From Neolewinella marina (lineage in GTDB: Bacteria > Bacteroidota > Bacteroidia > Chitinophagales > Saprospiraceae), in contig NZ_PDLO01000006.1 of the NCBI RefSeq assembly GCF_002631205.1, forward strand, positions 62,001-126,000: a DNA stretch of 64,000 bases, read 5' to 3'. Under the pieces are notes generated by a model. It did not search any database and was not told where the DNA came from. It saw nothing but the letters and a program-made list of their open reading frames with translations. Positions within the stretch are counted from its first letter, which is position 1, and the number at the start of each line of letters is the position of its first letter. This document shows, one piece after another, positions 53,633-61,969 of this stretch. The position numbers and the translations under genes were made by a program.

Positions 53633-54094
53633 ATGCAATCCAATCCCACCACCGACATTCAGCAGGTAAAGGATATTTTCTCCGAGCACCTACGCGAGCG
53701 CAAGGCCCGCCGTACGCCGGAGCGGTTTGCTATTCTGGAGGAGATCTACAACCGCGACGACCACTTCGACGCCGAGTCGCTCTACATCCACATGAAGACC
53801 AACAACTACCGCGTCAGCCGCGCTACGGTCTACAATACCCTGGAACTGCTGGTGAGCTGCGACCTGGTCAAGAAGCACCAGTTCGGCAAGAACCTGGCCC
53901 AGTACGAGAAGAGCTACGGCTACAAACAGCACGATCACCTCATCTGCAATACCTGCGGGCGGGTAACGGAGTTCTGCGACCCCCGGGTGCAGCAGATCAA
54001 GAACATGATGGGTGAGATCCTGAACTTCCGCGTCACCGGCCACAGCCTGAACCTCTTTGGCGAGTGCGCGGGTGCCTGCGAACGCACCCAATAG
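53633..54094 (+). CDS. Fur-family metal-dependent transcription regulator
   Basis: A 153-residue regulator. The N-terminal winged helix contains RRTPERFAILEEIYNRDDHFDAESLYIHMK and VSRATVYNTLELL, the recognition helix. The C-terminal part has HDHLICNTCGRVTEF (a CxxC with His ligands) and a second pair, CAGAC, near the end, as in zinc-containing Fur/PerR/Zur proteins. Whether it responds to iron, zinc or peroxide cannot be told. It follows the rel gene by 20 bases, suggesting a shared transcript. The frame is open upstream but shadows rel. Confidence 0.93.
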   Translation: MQSNPTTDIQQVKDIFSEHLRERKARRTPERFAILEEIYNRDDHFDAESLYIHMKTNNYRVSRATVYNTLELLVSCDLVKKHQFGKNLAQYEKSYGYKQHDHLICNTCGRVTEFCDPRVQQIKNMMGEILNFRVTGHSLNLFGECAGACERTQ

Positions 54095-54178
54095 CCCTCC
54101 GAAATACTTAAATTGGCCCGCTTCCCGAACCGGGACGGCCACTTATTTGCTTGAATACTAAAGACTAAATCTTTACTT

Positions 54179-54553
54179 ATGTCCTTCGAAATTACCGGAA
54201 CGCTCGTCAAGAAGTACGAAACCGAAACCAAAGGCGAGAGCTTTCGCGTGCGCGATTTTGTCATCAAAGCCAACGATGGCGGGCAGTACGACAATTTCGT
54301 GAAGTTCCAGACCACCCAGGACCGGACGGCCATCATCGACGATTTCAACGAAGGCGACGAGCTCAAGGTCCACTTCGACCTGCGCGGCCGGCAGTGGCAG
54401 GACAAGTACTTTACCAACCTCAACGCCTGGCGGGTGGAGGCCATGTCCACCGGCGGCGCCCCCTCAACTTCCAACCCCGGCGACGTGCCCGGCAACTTCC
54501 CCACGGCGGACGACGCCCCGGTGGTCGAAGCCGACGACGACCTGCCCTTCTAA
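54179..54553 (+). CDS. DUF3127 protein with SSB-type C-terminal tail
   Basis: A 124-residue protein with an OB-fold-like beta barrel (MSFEITGTLVKKYETETKGE ... FRVRDFVIKANDG ... YDNFVKFQTTQ ... GDELKVHFDLRGRQWQDKYFTNLNAWRVE), recognised as DUF3127. The C-terminus is a flexible Pro/Ala/Asp stretch ending EADDDLPF, the same kind of acidic tip (DDDIPF) with which single-stranded DNA-binding protein recruits repair and replication partners. An ssDNA-binding role is therefore likely but is inference. It is followed after 14 bases by apaG. Confidence 0.87.
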   Translation: MSFEITGTLVKKYETETKGESFRVRDFVIKANDGGQYDNFVKFQTTQDRTAIIDDFNEGDELKVHFDLRGRQWQDKYFTNLNAWRVEAMSTGGAPSTSNPGDVPGNFPTADDAPVVEADDDLPF

Positions 54554-54567
54554 TTAACCCCGAAGTC

Positions 54568-54960
54568 ATGACCAGCCAAACCACCCAGCGCATCCGGGTA
54601 AGCGCGGAAAGCTTCTACCAGGAGCGGTACTCCCAACCCGAGGAAGGACAGTACGTCCACGCCTACCGGATCCGGATCGAAAACAACAGTCCCCTGCCCA
54701 TCCAGCTCCTCAGCCGGAGCTGGGACGTAATCGACGCCACCGGCTTCCGCCGCCACGTGGAAGGCGACGGGGTGGTAGGGCAGCAGCCGGTCATTCCCCC
54801 GGGCGAATCCTATGAATACAACAGCTGGGTACAGTTCGATACCCCCATCGGGGCCATGGAAGGCAGCTACGTCATGTACCGCAAAACGGACGGGGTGGAA
54901 ACCTACTTCCACGTCACGGTGCCGCGTTTCCTGCACATCGTACCCGCCGTGCTGAACTAG
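54568..54960 (+). CDS. apaG: ApaG protein
   Basis: A 130-residue single-domain protein of the ApaG family (FBXO3-like fibronectin-III fold). Diagnostic features: VHAYRIRIENNSPLPIQLLSRSWDVIDATG and VVGQQPVIPPGESYEYNSW...PIGAMEGSYVM. Role unclear in bacteria; in enterics it is linked to cobalt/magnesium efflux, though the evidence is old. Its start is the ATG at 54568, 14 bases after the DUF3127 gene, so the two are probably one transcript. Convergent with scpA, 11 bases apart. Confidence 0.94.
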   Translation: MTSQTTQRIRVSAESFYQERYSQPEEGQYVHAYRIRIENNSPLPIQLLSRSWDVIDATGFRRHVEGDGVVGQQPVIPPGESYEYNSWVQFDTPIGAMEGSYVMYRKTDGVETYFHVTVPRFLHIVPAVLN

Positions 54961-54971
54961 ATCAGTACCGC

Positions 54972-55736
54972 CTATTCTTCTTCCCCCGACCCGACCTCCA
55001 GGCAGAAGTCGTTGACGCCCCCGTCGCCGGGCAGCAGCCGCACTTGGTGGGCATTGAGCAACTCCAGCAGGCCGAGGAAGGTGATGATGGCGTGCAGCCG
55101 CGTCCTGCACACCCCGAAAATGTCATCGAAGCCGGGGCGGGCCTTACCGTAGGCCGTCCCGGCTACGAGAGCCATGATCCGCTCCTGCTGCTCCTCAATC
55201 GTGTGGGTAAACTGGGCAATTTCGTGGACGACCGGCCGCTGGCTGGCTTCCTCCAGCCGCCCCAGCATCCGCTCGTAGGCCCGTAGCAGTTTGAACAGTG
55301 TGACGCTCTCCAGTTCCACGTCCACCAGGGCACGGGTGGCCAGGTCGGCCAGCTCGTCGGTGATGTTGCCGCGGTAATTGCGCAGGCCCCGTTCGCTTTC
55401 CAGCTTGCGCAGTTCTTCCAGTACACTCTTGTAGCGCTTGTATTCCAGCAGCCGGTGGACCAGCTCCTCCCGGGGGTCGATCTCGTTGCCCTCCTCGTCG
55501 ACGGGCTTGCGGGGGATCAGCATCTTGGCCTTGATCCGGCAGAGGGTAGAGGCCACCAGTACGAACTCACTGGCCAGGTCGATATCCATCCGCTCCGCCT
55601 GCCGCATATAGTCCAGGAAGTCATTCGTCACCTGGGAGATGGGGATGTCGTAAATGTCCAGCTCGTCGCGCTCAATGAAGAAGAGCAACAGGTCGAAGGG
55701 GCCCTCGAATTGGGGAAGCCGGATGTTATAACCCAC
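54972..55736 (-). CDS. scpA: Segregation and condensation protein A
   Basis: A 254-residue kleisin subunit of the bacterial condensin, which bridges the SMC heads. The N-terminal part has the family hallmark FEGPFDLLLFFIERDELDIYDIPISQVTNDFLDYM, and later LVASTLCRIKAKMLIPR; the C-terminal winged helix ends in FDDIFGVCRTRLHAIITFLGLLELLNAHQVRLLP. The start codon is GTG at 55734-55736. A perfect -7 box lies 23 bases upstream on the minus strand. scpB and smc are not in the window. Confidence 0.95.
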   Translation of the reverse strand: MGYNIRLPQFEGPFDLLLFFIERDELDIYDIPISQVTNDFLDYMRQAERMDIDLASEFVLVASTLCRIKAKMLIPRKPVDEEGNEIDPREELVHRLLEYKRYKSVLEELRKLESERGLRNYRGNITDELADLATRALVDVELESVTLFKLLRAYERMLGRLEEASQRPVVHEIAQFTHTIEEQQERIMALVAGTAYGKARPGFDDIFGVCRTRLHAIITFLGLLELLNAHQVRLLPGDGGVNDFCLEVGSGEEE

Positions 55737-55758
55737 GGTGAATCAGGATTGCTGGTTG

Positions 55759-55766
55759 CAAAGGTA
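55759..55766 (-). promoter_or_regulatory. -7 promoter box of scpA
   Basis: Read on the minus strand this is TACCTTTG, a perfect consensus, 22 bases before the GTG start. No clear -33 element. Confidence 0.5.
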
Positions 55767-55778
55767 AGCAGCCGCCGC

Positions 55779-56348
55779 TCAGCGGCTTACGGCCGGGGCA
55801 GCCCAGGTGGCCCGCAGGGGCAGGACGGGATCAGAAAAGATGGAGAGGATCTTTTCGAGCCACCGCTGGTCCACCGCATCGAAACTGTCGCACTCCGTGC
55901 TGTCCACGTCGAAGACCCCGAGCAGGCTGCCGTCCGGTCGGCGTACGGGCAGTACGATCTCCGAGCGGCTGTTCGGGTCGCAGGCGATGTGCTCCCGCCC
56001 TTCTTCCAGGGCGTGGGTGTCGGCTACGATCTTGGCGCGGCCACTGGCGGCCACCGTGCCGCAGACGCCGCGGCCAAATTCAATGTGGAGGCAGCCCAGG
56101 GTGCCCTGGTAGGGGCCCACGGAGAGCCGGTCGGGACCGGAAACGAGGTAGAAGCCCGTCCAGTAGAAATAGGGCAGGTAGGTCTTCAGTACGCTGTTGA
56201 TGGTAACCATCACGACCAGCTCATTGGTCTCCCCGGTGAGGGTGGCGGCAATGGCGGCGTAGGCCTGGGCATAGGCCCGCTCCTTCTCCTCCGCGGGGAG
56301 GTTTTGCGAAGGGCGAACGAAGTAGGGCATTTCGGCGGTTGCACTCAT
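55779..56348 (-). CDS. msrC: Free methionine-(R)-sulfoxide reductase (GAF domain)
   Basis: A 189-residue GAF-domain protein from the ATG at 56346-56348 (MSATAEMPYF). The pattern matches fRMsr: LPYFYWTGFYLV, LSVGPYQGTLGCLHIEFGRGVCG with Cys86 and Cys96, and HIACDPNSRSEIVLPV with Cys123; three cysteines at these spacings are the catalytic set of the E. coli enzyme. It repairs oxidised free methionine with thioredoxin as reductant. Slightly longer than usual (about 160) because of a short N-terminal helix. Divergent from the SDR gene. Confidence 0.9.
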   Translation of the reverse strand: MSATAEMPYFVRPSQNLPAEEKERAYAQAYAAIAATLTGETNELVVMVTINSVLKTYLPYFYWTGFYLVSGPDRLSVGPYQGTLGCLHIEFGRGVCGTVAASGRAKIVADTHALEEGREHIACDPNSRSEIVLPVRRPDGSLLGVFDVDSTECDSFDAVDQRWLEKILSIFSDPVLPLRATWAAPAVSR

Positions 56349-56415
56349 AGGGTATCCGAACAATCCCGGCGGTGGATCCGGTTGTATTCGTTAGGATAAA
56401 ACGAATAAAATTAAC

Positions 56416-57429
56416 ATGCACAGCCCAAAATTTGAACGCCCCCGCACCATCGTCATCACCGGTGCATCCGCCGGAATCGGCCGGGCCATCGCCCGGGAAT
56501 TTGCCCGGGAACACGCCCGCATCGGACTGATCGCCCGCAACGAGGAAGGGCTGGAAGCCGCCCGCAAGGAGGTGGAGGCACTGGGCGGAGAAGCCCTGGT
56601 GCTCGCCCTGGACATCGCGGATTTTCAGGCCCTCGACCAGGCCGCCAGCAAGATTGAAGAAACCTTCGGGCCGATCGACGTCTGGGTGAACAACGCCATG
56701 AACAGCGTCCTCGGCCTGTTTAAGGACATCGAAATGGAGGAATTCAAGCGGGTGACCGAAGTGACCTACCTCGGTACCGTCTACGGCGCCAAGTGCGCCC
56801 TGAAGCGGATGCAGCCCCGCAACCGTGGCAGCATCGTGTTCGTGGGCTCGGCCCTGGCCTACCGCGGCATCCCCCTGCAAACGGCCTACTGCGGCGCCAA
56901 GCACGCCATTGAGGGCTTCTACGACAGCCTGCGCACCGAGCTGAAGTACGAAAACAGCAACGTGATGACCACCATGGTCCAGTTGCCGGGCGTCAACACC
57001 ACCCAGTTCAACCTCGTCCGCAACAAGGTGGAGAAAGCCCCCCGGCCCATGGGCACCATCTACCAGCCGGAAGTGGCCGCCCGCGCCATCGTGGCCGCCG
57101 CCGATACCAACGACCGCGAATACTACGTGGGCCTGCCGGCGGTGCAGACCATCCTGGGCAACAAGTTCTTCCCGGGCCTCATGGACATCTTCCTCAGCAA
57201 GACCGGCGTGAGCGGACAGCAGACCGACCAGCCCGCCACCCACGGCAAGGACTACCTCTTCGAGCCCGTACCCGGCGACCACGGCAGCCACGGCAATTTC
57301 GACGACGTGGCCAAGGAGAGCGGCATCGTGGTAAAGGGCTCCACCGTCCGGGCCCTGGCCTCACTGGTGGTCTTCGGCAGCGTCATCGCGGCCACCAGCC
57401 TGATCACCTCCTCGCTGGTCAGGCGGTAG
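56416..57429 (+). CDS. Short-chain dehydrogenase/reductase
   Basis: A 337-residue SDR. The NAD(P)-binding motif is TGASAGIGRAIA (about 15-26), followed by NNAMNSV (modified NNAG), GSALAYRG (catalytic Ser region) and the active YCGAKHA (Tyr-x-x-x-Lys). The classical domain ends about residue 260; a further 75 residues follow, ending in a hydrophobic segment (ALASLVVFGSVIAATSLITSSLV) that probably anchors the enzyme in the membrane. Substrate unknown. A strong terminator shared with the convergent DUF2911 gene follows. Confidence 0.9.
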   Translation: MHSPKFERPRTIVITGASAGIGRAIAREFAREHARIGLIARNEEGLEAARKEVEALGGEALVLALDIADFQALDQAASKIEETFGPIDVWVNNAMNSVLGLFKDIEMEEFKRVTEVTYLGTVYGAKCALKRMQPRNRGSIVFVGSALAYRGIPLQTAYCGAKHAIEGFYDSLRTELKYENSNVMTTMVQLPGVNTTQFNLVRNKVEKAPRPMGTIYQPEVAARAIVAAADTNDREYYVGLPAVQTILGNKFFPGLMDIFLSKTGVSGQQTDQPATHGKDYLFEPVPGDHGSHGNFDDVAKESGIVVKGSTVRALASLVVFGSVIAATSLITSSLVRR

Positions 57430-57449
57430 GTTGCTATCCCGGAAAAAGA

Positions 57450-57485
57450 AAAGGGCGCGATGGAAGATCCATCGCGCCCTTTTTC
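57450..57485. terminator. Bidirectional terminator between the SDR and DUF2911 genes
   Basis: AAAGGGCGCGATGG (57450-57463) pairs with CCATCGCGCCCTTT (57469-57482) around a five-base loop, with A-runs before and T-runs after, so it can stop transcription from both sides. Confidence 0.92.
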
Positions 57486-57501
57486 ATTCAGAGGGGGTGG
57501 C

Positions 57502-58344
57502 TTACTTCGACCACTCTTCGATGGACTTTTCGTTCATCCGTACGTAGTCCATGTTGCCGGCTTTCTGGGCCAGTTCCTTGGACTTCTTGGCGGCGGCCAC
57601 GGCTTCCTGCTTGCGGCCGAGGTCGTACAGGATCACGGCTTCGCGGCGCACCATCCAGTAGGCGGGGTTACTGCTCATGCTGATGGCCTTCTGGACGTAC
57701 TCCAGGGCCTTCTCGTTGTTGGCGCCCGTCTCGCTCAGGAAGGTAGCGGCCTGGAAGTAGTCGTTCACGCTGGGGCCGGCCATCACGCGGTCGATGGTGG
57801 CCATCACGCTTTGCTTGGCGTTGGAGGTGATGGGCAGGGTGGCTGCGGTGTTGCCCCACTTCATGACGAGGTCGGCACCGTCCATGGTGTAGTTCTGCAG
57901 GTCGATGGTGAAGGTCTCGGTGGCGTCCTGGGTCTTGGTGACCTTGGCTTTCACGGTGGCCGCGGGGTCCATTTCCACGTAGTTGGTCCAGGCGCCGCCG
58001 GCGTAAGGGTAGATCATCACTACCCAGGCATCGGCCTGCGGTTTGGTCAGGATGGCGTAGCTGCCGGCGGCAACCGACTTGCCGCCCAGGCGGATGGAGT
58101 CGCTGAAGGTGATCTTGGTGGCCTGGTTGGCTCCGGTGCGCCAGATCTCACCGTAGGGTACCAGTCCGTCGGCGGCGAAGAGGGTACGTCCCTTCTGGCC
58201 GGGGCGGCTGTACTCCAGGGTCACGTCGGTCAGGCCGACGCTGGTTTTCATGGTCACGCCGGGGGAAGCCGGGGGGCTCTGGATCTGGGCGTGGAGGGTG
58301 GTGGCGAAGAGGGCCAGACAAAGGGTTAGTAAGCGTAGTCGCAT
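57502..58344 (-). CDS. Exported DUF2911 protein
   Basis: A 280-residue protein with a signal peptide (about 1-19, ending LHAQ). The DUF2911 domain starts SPGVTMKTSVGLTDVTLEYSRPGQKGRTLF and continues with LVPYGEIWRTGANQATKITFSDSIRLGG and AGSYAILTKP; these are its diagnostic phrases. The last about 80 residues are helical and TPR-like (NEKALEYVQKAISMSS...). Function unknown; the family is very common in Bacteroidota. A -7-like box lies 25 bases upstream on the minus strand (58370-58377, TATCTTTA). Confidence 0.88.
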   Translation of the reverse strand: MRLRLLTLCLALFATTLHAQIQSPPASPGVTMKTSVGLTDVTLEYSRPGQKGRTLFAADGLVPYGEIWRTGANQATKITFSDSIRLGGKSVAAGSYAILTKPQADAWVVMIYPYAGGAWTNYVEMDPAATVKAKVTKTQDATETFTIDLQNYTMDGADLVMKWGNTAATLPITSNAKQSVMATIDRVMAGPSVNDYFQAATFLSETGANNEKALEYVQKAISMSSNPAYWMVRREAVILYDLGRKQEAVAAAKKSKELAQKAGNMDYVRMNEKSIEEWSK

Positions 58345-58434
58345 GTCGAAAGCTATTTGGTTTACGGGTAAAGATAGTCCGTGGCCCGTTCAGGTTCCGG
58401 CGGCGGGGCGCGGGTTCCGGGGCCGGACGGAAGG

Positions 58435-59634
58435 TCAGTGCGTTGATTTCCGCGGGGCGGGGGCGGAAGCGTGGAATTCGTGGGCCACCCGGTGGGCGTA
58501 GTTGTCGAGCAGCTCCCGCACCCGGGCCGTGGAGTGGGAAGCCACGATGAGCCCCACGTGCTGCTTCTTGTCCATCCGCCACACGATCTCCGGATCGTTG
58601 AAGGAGGAGGTGTCGGGGTGCTCGTAGCGGCAGAGGCTCACGATGATTCCCGACTGGTCGTAGCGGCGCTCCGGTACCCGGTATGGGGTGCCGGCGGCCT
58701 TGGCGGATTCCAGCCGGGCCCATTCCGTCCAAAGTCCCACGCCGGTAGCGGCTTCGACCATCTCGGCCAGGTGGGCGCCGCCGACGCGGCTGGCCGTCTC
58801 GAGAAAGACGAAGTTGCCCTCCGCCGTCTTGATGAATTCAGTGTGGGAAGCGCTGAACTGCATCCGGAAGGCCTGCATCACGCCCTCGGTCATGCGCCGC
58901 AGGATGACGGCCTCCTCGTCGTGGTAGGGTACGCTGACCGAACGGAAGATGCCGCCGCCGTGGGCCACCTCGAAGGGGGTGCTCAGGTAGCGCGACACCT
59001 GGCAGAAGGCGATCTCCCCGTCGACCGACAGGGCATCGACGTGGTAGACGTCGCCGGGGCGGAACTGCTCCACCAGGTAGTCCTTGCGGCGCTCGCCCAG
59101 GGCGTGTACCTGCTGCCAGAGCTCCTCGGCGGAGTGCACCTTGGTGATGCCGGTGGCGCTGGCCTCCCCCCGCGGCTTGATCAGGCAGGGGTATTCCACG
59201 CGGTTGGCGAATTCGGTCAGGGCCACGTCGTTGAACAGGCTGGAAAAGGCAGGGACGGGCACCCCGTGCTCGCGGGCGCGGACGCGCATGGCCAGCTTGT
59301 CGCGGAAGTAGCGGGCGGTGGTCTGCCCCATGCCCGGCAGGCGGAACTCCTCGCGCAGGTAAGCGGCCTTCTCCACGTCGAAGTCGTCCAGGGCGACGAT
59401 GCGGTCGATAGGGCGGCTGCGCATCATCCAGGCGAATCCCTGGGCCAGGTTGGCCAGGGCGGCAGGGGCGTTGCTGTCGTCCTCCAGGTAGAAAAATTCG
59501 TCGATCGATTCCCGCGGCCAGGGGTCGTGCTCCAGTTTCTTGACGGTGAGCAGGTAGACGGTGTTGCCCGCGTCCTTAAGGGCCCGCAGGAAGGGCACGC
59601 CCTTGAAATAACAGCTGATGCAGAGGAAGGTCAT
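58435..59634 (-). CDS. ATP-grasp domain protein
   Basis: A 399-residue enzyme from the ATG at 59632-59634 (MTFLCISCYFKGVPFLRAL). The ATP-grasp core has the preATP part (RIVALDDFDVEKAAYLREEF), the lid region YPCLIKPRGEASATGITKVHS, the DYLVEQFRPGDVYHVDALSVDGEI segment and FVFLETASRVGGAHL, which carries the metal-binding Glu and Asn/Ser positions. Such enzymes ligate a carboxylate to an amine or thiol using ATP. The substrate is unknown. In-frame codons upstream of the chosen start lack any N-terminal similarity. Divergent from the thioredoxin-like gene. Confidence 0.85.
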   Translation of the reverse strand: MTFLCISCYFKGVPFLRALKDAGNTVYLLTVKKLEHDPWPRESIDEFFYLEDDSNAPAALANLAQGFAWMMRSRPIDRIVALDDFDVEKAAYLREEFRLPGMGQTTARYFRDKLAMRVRAREHGVPVPAFSSLFNDVALTEFANRVEYPCLIKPRGEASATGITKVHSAEELWQQVHALGERRKDYLVEQFRPGDVYHVDALSVDGEIAFCQVSRYLSTPFEVAHGGGIFRSVSVPYHDEEAVILRRMTEGVMQAFRMQFSASHTEFIKTAEGNFVFLETASRVGGAHLAEMVEAATGVGLWTEWARLESAKAAGTPYRVPERRYDQSGIIVSLCRYEHPDTSSFNDPEIVWRMDKKQHVGLIVASHSTARVRELLDNYAHRVAHEFHASAPAPRKSTH

Positions 59635-59746
59635 GGCAAAAGGTTGGCGGTGGACTGGGCCGGTGAACTCGAAGTAAACCCACCGGCGGGGGAAAGCCTT
59701 TACAGGAATACGCAAGCTAACCAAGAACGCCCTAAAGTAACGCAAG

Positions 59747-60304
59747 ATGGCACTTACCGAATCCACCATGGTCAACATCGGCACCCCCGCCCCCGACTTC
59801 AACCTCACCGATACCATGTCCGGCGCCAAGCTGAACTACGACGACGTGAAGGGAAGCAAGGGCACCCTGGTGTACTTCATCTGCAACCACTGCCCCTACG
59901 TCATCCACACCATTGAGGAGCTCGTCGACGTGGCCAACGACTACGAGGAGCGGGGCATCGGCGCGGTGGCCATCAGCAGCAACGACGTGGAGAAATACCC
60001 GGTGGACAGCCCCGACAACATGGAGGCCTTCGCCCTGAACAACCTCTTCACCTTCCCCTACCTCTACGACGAGACCCAGGAAGTAGCCCGAGCCTACGAC
60101 GCGGCCTGCACTCCCGACATCTACCTCTTCGACGGACAGGGCAAGCTCTACTACCGCGGCCGCCTCGACGACAGCCGCCCCCGCTCCGGCAAGCCCGTTA
60201 CCGGCACCGACCTCCGCGCCGCCCTCGACGACCTCCTGGCCGGAAAGCCCAGCCCGGAAAAGCAGTACCCCAGCGCGGGCTGCGGCATCAAGTGGAAGGA
60301 ATAA
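59747..60304 (+). CDS. Thioredoxin-like/AhpC-TSA family protein
   Basis: A 185-residue soluble protein of the thioredoxin fold: APDFNLTDTMSGAKLNYDD, then LVYFICNHCPYV with a CxxC (Cys46, Cys49), and later ACTPDIYLFDGQGKLYYRGRLDD. The CNHCPYV phrase marks a redoxin subfamily that is widespread in Bacteroidota and lies between thiol peroxidases and TlpA-like reductases. Lack of a signal peptide suggests a cytoplasmic role. A Cys near the C-terminus (PSAGCGIKW) is also conserved in the group and may serve as resolving cysteine. Confidence 0.9.
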   Translation: MALTESTMVNIGTPAPDFNLTDTMSGAKLNYDDVKGSKGTLVYFICNHCPYVIHTIEELVDVANDYEERGIGAVAISSNDVEKYPVDSPDNMEAFALNNLFTFPYLYDETQEVARAYDAACTPDIYLFDGQGKLYYRGRLDDSRPRSGKPVTGTDLRAALDDLLAGKPSPEKQYPSAGCGIKWKE

Positions 60305-60310
60305 TAGCGG

Positions 60311-60850
60311 TTAGCGCCGCATCCGCCGCGGACCATACCACAACCAGAATCCCGACACCGTGAAGACGATGGTGGCCAGGCCCATCACCGTGGAGTAGAT
60401 CAGCTTGAACAGGTCGCTTACGATGCTGCCGTCGTGAATCTGCTCGATGAAGTCGGCCCGGCGGATGCCCACGCTCAGCACCGCCCCGGTGGCCCCGTCG
60501 AGCTGCACCTCACCGTAGTGGTCCTTGAAGAGGAACTTCAGCGATCCCTTGTCGGGGCGGTAATCGATGCGGTCGATGGTGGTGGTGTAGGCCGGTCCGA
60601 GGGAATCGGATAGGGTAACCTGGGCGCGCTGCAGCAGCTCCGCGGTGGGCAGCCATTCCGCCAGCTCCGTACTGCTCCCGCGGGCGGTGGCCGGCATGAT
60701 GTAGCTGCTGTCCTTCTTCCACCCCAGTAGAACACTAGTGACGCCGATCACGAAGAAGAAGACGAACAGGGTGATGCCCGACCAGCGGTGGATGCGGCGG
60801 GTCTGACGGAGGATACGGGCCTGACGCTTGCGGCGGGATTTTTTCGGCAT
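60311..60850 (-). CDS. PepSY-domain membrane protein
   Basis: A 179-residue protein: basic N-terminus (MPKKSRRKRQARILRQTRRIHRW), a membrane helix (GITLFVFFFVIGVTSVLLGW), a periplasmic PepSY domain (LKFLFKDHYGEVQLDGATGAVLSV) and a second helix (VMGLATIVFTVSGFWLWYGP). This is the short form of PepSY-associated TM proteins, often connected with iron uptake or reduction; no such genes lie here. The start is preceded on the minus strand by a TATCTTCC box (60856-60863) five bases away, suggesting a leaderless transcript. Confidence 0.85.
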   Translation of the reverse strand: MPKKSRRKRQARILRQTRRIHRWSGITLFVFFFVIGVTSVLLGWKKDSSYIMPATARGSSTELAEWLPTAELLQRAQVTLSDSLGPAYTTTIDRIDYRPDKGSLKFLFKDHYGEVQLDGATGAVLSVGIRRADFIEQIHDGSIVSDLFKLIYSTVMGLATIVFTVSGFWLWYGPRRMRR

Positions 60851-60855
60851 GGGCC

Positions 60856-60863
60856 GGAAGATA
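60856..60863 (-). promoter_or_regulatory. -7 box directly before the PepSY gene
   Basis: On the minus strand TATCTTCC; a TTTG (60879-60882) lies 15 bases upstream. The start codon is five bases downstream. Confidence 0.45.
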
Positions 60864-60874
60864 GTAAGCTTGCC

Positions 60875-61969
60875 TCACCAAATTCGCCGGGAAGAGAAAC
60901 TGGCGAAGAATAGAAAGAGGTAAAAAAAGGAATACAGGGCATCGAAAACCAGTAGCCCCGGCACTTTCCAGAGGGCCACGGCACCCGCGCCCCCGCCCAG
61001 AAAGCGGTTAACGGGGGAACGGAGGTAGGTAGCTACCACCGCGAGGGCCCGCAGGCCGTACAGCCCCAGGGCAAGGGAGGCCAGGGGCGTGAGCAGCAGC
61101 ACCAGACCGCTCAGGTAAAAGAGGCCGTGGCTGGCCGCGATGGCGACCAACAGCAGCTGGTGGCGGCGGCGGTAGTGGAGGCCGACCGACTGGTGGCGGG
61201 TCTTCTGGAAAAAATAGCTTTCCCAGTCTGGAGAAGCATCCGAGAGGGTCCAAGATGCGGGGTCCACCACCCGGGCCGTCCGGTCGGCGGTAGCGTGCTG
61301 GTTCACCAGCAGGTCGTCGTCTCCGCCGGGCAGGTGGGCGTGGGCGGCCAACCCCCCGGCACGGGCGAAGAAGTCGGCGGTATAGGCCAGGTTGCGACCC
61401 ACCCCCATGTAGGGCAGCCCCAGGCGGGCCATGCCCTGGTACTGCAGCACCGTCTGGGTGGCCTCGAAGCGCTGCCAGCGGTTGAGCCATCCGGGTGCCC
61501 GGCGGTAGGGGGAGCAGCCGAGCACGGTTTCCGCTTCTCCTTTCAGGGGGGCGGTCATGCGGGACAGCCAATCGGGGGAGGCGGGTACGCAGTCGGCGTC
61601 GGTGAGCAAGAGCAGGGGGTGGGTGGCCGCGGCGATGCCGGCCGTGAGCGCGTCCTTCTTGCCGGGGCGGGTGGGGCCGGGGCGGAGGAGCCGCAGCTGG
61701 GGGGCTTCGCGGCTGAGGTCCTGGACGATGGCGGCCGAGTTGTCGGTGGAGTGGTCATCGACGGCGATTACCTCAAAGGCCGGGTGGCGCTGGGCGAGGA
61801 TACCCCGCAGACAGTCCTCCAACCGGGTAGCCTCGTTGCGGAAACAGACGATCACGGAAACCGGGCGGTCGTGGGTGGCCGCGCCGGAGCCGCCGCGGAG
61901 GGCGGGAAAGAAGATAAAGCACCAGACCAGGAGCTGGACGAAGGTGGCCAGCAGGAGCAGGAAAAGCAT
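60875..61969 (-). CDS. Membrane glycosyltransferase, family 2
   Basis: A 364-residue protein with an N-terminal membrane helix, a GT-A domain (VSVIVCFRNEATRLEDCLRGIL, VIAVDDHSTDNSA, LLLLTDADCVPASPDWL, with DAD as metal site, and GGDDDLLVNQ as a later acidic motif) and three C-terminal helices. It probably transfers a sugar to a lipid or polysaccharide at the inner membrane. The QxxRW-type motif appears as KTRHQS. It starts immediately after the stop codon of the small GNAT gene (TAG directly followed by ATG), so the two are translationally linked. Confidence 0.92.
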   Translation of the reverse strand: MLFLLLLATFVQLLVWCFIFFPALRGGSGAATHDRPVSVIVCFRNEATRLEDCLRGILAQRHPAFEVIAVDDHSTDNSAAIVQDLSREAPQLRLLRPGPTRPGKKDALTAGIAAATHPLLLLTDADCVPASPDWLSRMTAPLKGEAETVLGCSPYRRAPGWLNRWQRFEATQTVLQYQGMARLGLPYMGVGRNLAYTADFFARAGGLAAHAHLPGGDDDLLVNQHATADRTARVVDPASWTLSDASPDWESYFFQKTRHQSVGLHYRRRHQLLLVAIAASHGLFYLSGLVLLLTPLASLALGLYGLRALAVVATYLRSPVNRFLGGGAGAVALWKVPGLLVFDALYSFFYLFLFFASFSSRRIW

